A DNA stretch of 64,000 nucleotides from Thalassovita litoralis. Its GTDB lineage: Bacteria > Pseudomonadota > Alphaproteobacteria > Rhodobacterales > Rhodobacteraceae. A program made the position numbers and the translations under genes. Of this stretch, positions 62,038-64,000 are shown one piece after another; the stretch's first letter is position 1; every line of letters begins with the position of its first letter. The stretch spans positions 248,001 to 312,000 of the forward strand of contig NZ_FXTO01000001.1 of the NCBI RefSeq assembly GCF_900182725.1, read 5' to 3'. The notes beneath the pieces were generated by a model, which saw only the letters and a list, made by a program, of their open reading frames with translations, ran no database searches and was not told the origin of the DNA.

Positions 62038-62082
62038 CGCTTTCTTACAAAGAAAGCGAGCCGAAATCTTTGCAAGATTTCG
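62038..62082. terminator. Two perfect hairpins between convergent lpxK and L,D-transpeptidase genes
   Basis: CGCTTTCTT (62038-62046) with AAGAAAGCG (62050-62058), and CGAAATCTT (62062-62070) with AAGATTTCG (62074-62082); each has a 9-bp perfect stem and a 3-base loop. Neither has a T-run, but the A/T-rich stems could act as terminators or transcript 3' ends for both strands. Confidence 0.6.
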
Positions 62083-62089
62083 AAACGCG

Positions 62090-62590
62090 TTATCGAATGA
62101 TCAAACGGCTGTGCGGGGTCAGGCGTTCCGCGATAAAGCGCAGATGATCCCGGCGAAAGGCCACGCATCCCGCCGTGGGCCAGCCCGGACGCCGCCATTG
62201 ATGCACAAAGATCGCCGATCCTTTGCCCGGTGTTGCATCCGGGTAATTCCAATCGGTCACAAGGATCAGATCATACATCGGATCGGCCCGGCGCAGGGTT
62301 TCATGGCTTGGGCCATAGGGCGCATGAACCAGATGGTTATATGCAGGATCATCCGGCGCGTCGGACCACAGATCATTCGGGCCGATGGGTCGCGCCCAGT
62401 CATTCGGCGGGGTGATCCTGTCCGCGCGATACAGCATACCGACGACACAATGCACCCCGCGCGGGGTGGCACCGTCGCCTTCGCGTTTGGCTGCGGCATC
62501 CACGATCCCACCCCGCCCGATGCTGCGGGGAAACCGACGGTTCAGGAACCGCACATGGGTGGGCATCAGGACCAGATCGGCCGCGTTCAT
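62090..62590 (-). CDS. L,D-transpeptidase (YkuD) family protein
   Basis: A 166-aa protein with the YkuD catalytic signature [24 protein letters not shown] (catalytic His130 and Cys142). No signal peptide is obvious at the N-terminus ([20 protein letters not shown]), so if it is periplasmic it lacks a classical export signal; some relatives of this short type act in the cytoplasm or are of unknown role. It overlaps the ribA stop by 4 bases and is therefore translated from the same message. Confidence 0.85.
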   Translation of the reverse strand: MNAADLVLMPTHVRFLNRRFPRSIGRGGIVDAAAKREGDGATPRGVHCVVGMLYRADRITPPNDWARPIGPNDLWSDAPDDPAYNHLVHAPYGPSHETLRRADPMYDLILVTDWNYPDATPGKGSAIFVHQWRRPGWPTAGCVAFRRDHLRFIAERLTPHSRLIIR

Positions 62591-63678
62591 AGCAGGTGGC
62601 CGGATTTTTTGGCCTTCGTCGCCAGATAGCCGCGATTGTGATGGGTTTCCCCTACTTTCAGCGGCACGCGTTCGGTGACGGTAACACCGTTCTTTTCCAT
62701 CATGGCAATCTTGCGCGGGTTGTTCGTCAGCAAACGCACCGATTTGAACCCCATAGATTTCAGGATTTGCGCACCCAGTTTGAAATCGCGTTCGTCATCC
62801 TCGAACCCCAGACGGTGATTGGCCTCGACCGTGTCGAACCCCTGATCCTGCAAGGAATAGGCTCGCATTTTATTGGCCAACCCGATGCCCCGGCCTTCTT
62901 GGTTCAGATACAACAGCACGCCAGCGCCTTCTTCGCCCATCTGGGCTAATGCGCCGCGCAATTGCGGGCCGCAATCGCATTTCAGCGACCCCATGACATC
63001 GCCGGTGAAACAGGCGGAATGCAGCCGCGCCAGCACGGGTTTGTCACGCGGGGGCGATCCGATTTCAAAGGCGTAATGTTCTTCGCCGCCGTCTTCGGGG
63101 CGGAAGATGTGCAGGCGTCCCTTTTCATGCGCTTCGACCGGCAAGCGGGCGCTGACCACCGGATGCGGAATGGGCGAGGCAGCCAACAACGGCGCAGCCA
63201 GCGCGGCATTTACCAATGTCAGCGCGTTTTCCACGGCAAAACCCGCCGGATCAGGCAGGGCCAGAAGTACAGCGGCGGGCAGCAGATGCGCCGATTTCGC
63301 CAGATTGATCGCAAGCCGATGCAAATCGGCCCCGCCGTCGCGCTGGCTGTTCAGCGGCCCTTTCATCGGTTTCATCAGATCGTCAGCCGGATCGGCCACG
63401 CCCATGATCCAGCCCAGCGCCACATCGGGCGGCAGGATCACGCGGGCGACATCGCCATCATAGGCCCGCGCCTTCAGTGTTTCAGCGCGGCGCGCGGTAA
63501 TCGCCAAAACGGGTTCACCGCCCAGCGCCCGCAAATCGGCCAATCGCTGCGGTTCCAGCGTTTCGGCTGCCATCACCAGCGCCCCGTTTTGCGGCCCTGA
63601 CAGCACCACGGGGACACCCATTCGCAGGTCAGCCCGCGCCCGAGCCAGGATTTCTGTTACATCTGGGGCAAAACTCAT
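62587..63678 (-). CDS. ribA: GTP cyclohydrolase II with a degenerate N-terminal RibB-like domain
   Basis: A 363-aa protein. The C-terminal ~200 residues are GTP cyclohydrolase II, first step of riboflavin synthesis: zinc cysteines in [21 protein letters not shown], then [11 protein letters not shown] and [17 protein letters not shown]. The N-terminal ~165 residues align with the RibB (DHBP synthase) fold of RibBA but lack its acidic catalytic motif (DDEDRENEGD is replaced by SGPQNG), so only RibA activity is expected. It is cotranscribed with the L,D-transpeptidase-like gene; ribH lies far away at 11 kb under riboswitch control. Confidence 0.93.
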   Translation of the reverse strand: MSFAPDVTEILARARADLRMGVPVVLSGPQNGALVMAAETLEPQRLADLRALGGEPVLAITARRAETLKARAYDGDVARVILPPDVALGWIMGVADPADDLMKPMKGPLNSQRDGGADLHRLAINLAKSAHLLPAAVLLALPDPAGFAVENALTLVNAALAAPLLAASPIPHPVVSARLPVEAHEKGRLHIFRPEDGGEEHYAFEIGSPPRDKPVLARLHSACFTGDVMGSLKCDCGPQLRGALAQMGEEGAGVLLYLNQEGRGIGLANKMRAYSLQDQGFDTVEANHRLGFEDDERDFKLGAQILKSMGFKSVRLLTNNPRKIAMMEKNGVTVTERVPLKVGETHHNRGYLATKAKKSGHLL

Positions 63679-63838
63679 GTGCCACTATCCGCCTGTTTTC
63701 CCGAACATGTACGTCTTTTTCATGTGATTTGAAACATTTCCCCCGCGATAAACACGAGGCCGTGAGAGTTTTCCCCTATAACTTGCGGGAACGAAAGCGT
63801 GACCTCATGTTTTTGTCATGAACGAAGGAGGCCCAATC

Positions 63839-64000
63839 ATGGGACAACTCAAGAAAATTCTGCTTGTCGACGATGACGAAGACCTGCGCGAGGCGCTGAG
63901 CGAGCAATTGATCATGACCGAGGATTTCGACGTGTTCGAAGCCGGGAACGGGTCCGAGGCGATGAAAAAAGCCAAAGAAGGCCTGTATGATCTGGTCATT
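63839..64000 (+). CDS. OmpR-type response regulator, N-terminal part (runs off the window)
   Basis: The first 54 residues are a receiver domain: KKILLVDDDEDLREALSEQL with the acidic pocket (DDD at 11-13) and GLYDLVI leading to the phosphoacceptor Asp just beyond the window. An excellent AAGGAGG ribosome site lies 8 bases upstream. It resembles PetR-like OmpR/PhoB regulators of Rhodobacterales, but the output domain is not visible. Divergent from ribA across 160 bases. Confidence 0.85.
   Translation, partial: MGQLKKILLVDDDEDLREALSEQLIMTEDFDVFEAGNGSEAMKKAKEGLYDLVI

Overview
The window is GC-rich chromosomal DNA from an alphaproteobacterium, most likely a member of Rhodobacterales (Roseobacter/Rhodobacteraceae type). 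The evidence is a CcrM-type GANTC methylase next to rnhB, divergent serB / serC-serA with a serC-type leader RNA, an fdsGBACD NAD-dependent formate dehydrogenase operon, DUF3576-leuS-lptE-holA synteny, a DciA-like/DsbA pair beside mutY, and several families found mainly in this order (Hint-domain protein, DUF2125, DUF6525-like). There are no insertion sequences, prophage genes, CRISPR arrays or integrases; this is a densely packed, vertically inherited core region with a few accessory genes.

Layout. 1-4.2 kb: the 3' part of a bacterial alpha-2-macroglobulin gene translationally coupled to pbpC (periplasmic defence and peptidoglycan repair). 4.2-6.2 kb: thiolase and a calcineurin-like phosphatase. 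6.5-10.8 kb: a mini haem-copper-oxidase-like membrane protein, then serine biosynthesis (serA, serC, divergent serB). 11-18.3 kb: FMN-riboswitch-controlled ribH, a MltB-type lytic transglycosylase, RNase R, a His/Met-rich exported protein, and the overlapping dapE-GNAT-DUF2064 operon. 18.5-20.8 kb: a Hint-domain protein that has lost its catalytic residues and a prokaryotic ionotropic-glutamate-receptor-like channel. 20.8-29.1 kb: acyl-CoA dehydrogenase, a LysR regulator, and the formate dehydrogenase operon with its FdhD-type sulfurtransferase. 29.1-32.5 kb: rtcR/rtcB RNA repair with a readable regulatory region, then tRNA-Arg(CCT).

32.6-38.6 kb: LacI regulator, YcaQ-type DNA glycosylase, a membrane-tethered winged-helix regulator with a small exported protein, a divergent Arg/Asp-rich exported protein, rnhB and ccrM. 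38.7-43.5 kb: DUF6525-like protein, alkB alkane hydroxylase, mutY, DciA-like protein, DsbA-family thiol oxidoreductase, CaiB-type CoA transferase. 43.6-51.5 kb: YggS PLP protein, porin, DUF3576 lipoprotein, a glycosyltransferase, then leuS-lptE-holA. 51.6-59.6 kb: glutathione S-transferase, HI0933-type flavoprotein, HNH nuclease, crotonase-SDR pair, DUF2125 protein, PmbA/TldD peptidase-CysQ-like phosphatase-rhodanese. 59.8-64 kb: a divergent WaaA-like protein with lpxK, an L,D-transpeptidase-fold protein coupled to ribA, and the start of an OmpR-type response regulator that runs off the window.

The items most worth following up are: the GluR0-like channel at 19.7 kb; the rtcB control region (two direct repeats 44 bp apart plus a -24/-12 promoter) and the altered sigma54-contact loop of RtcR; the membrane-tethered regulator at 34.9 kb with helically phased palindromes in the neighbouring divergent promoter; a seven-copy repeat family placed, always in the same orientation, at gene 3' ends; the pseudo-Hint protein; and the WaaA-like protein lacking both expected catalytic glutamates. 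Gene calls rest on motif and whole-protein recognition by eye; no database search was run.
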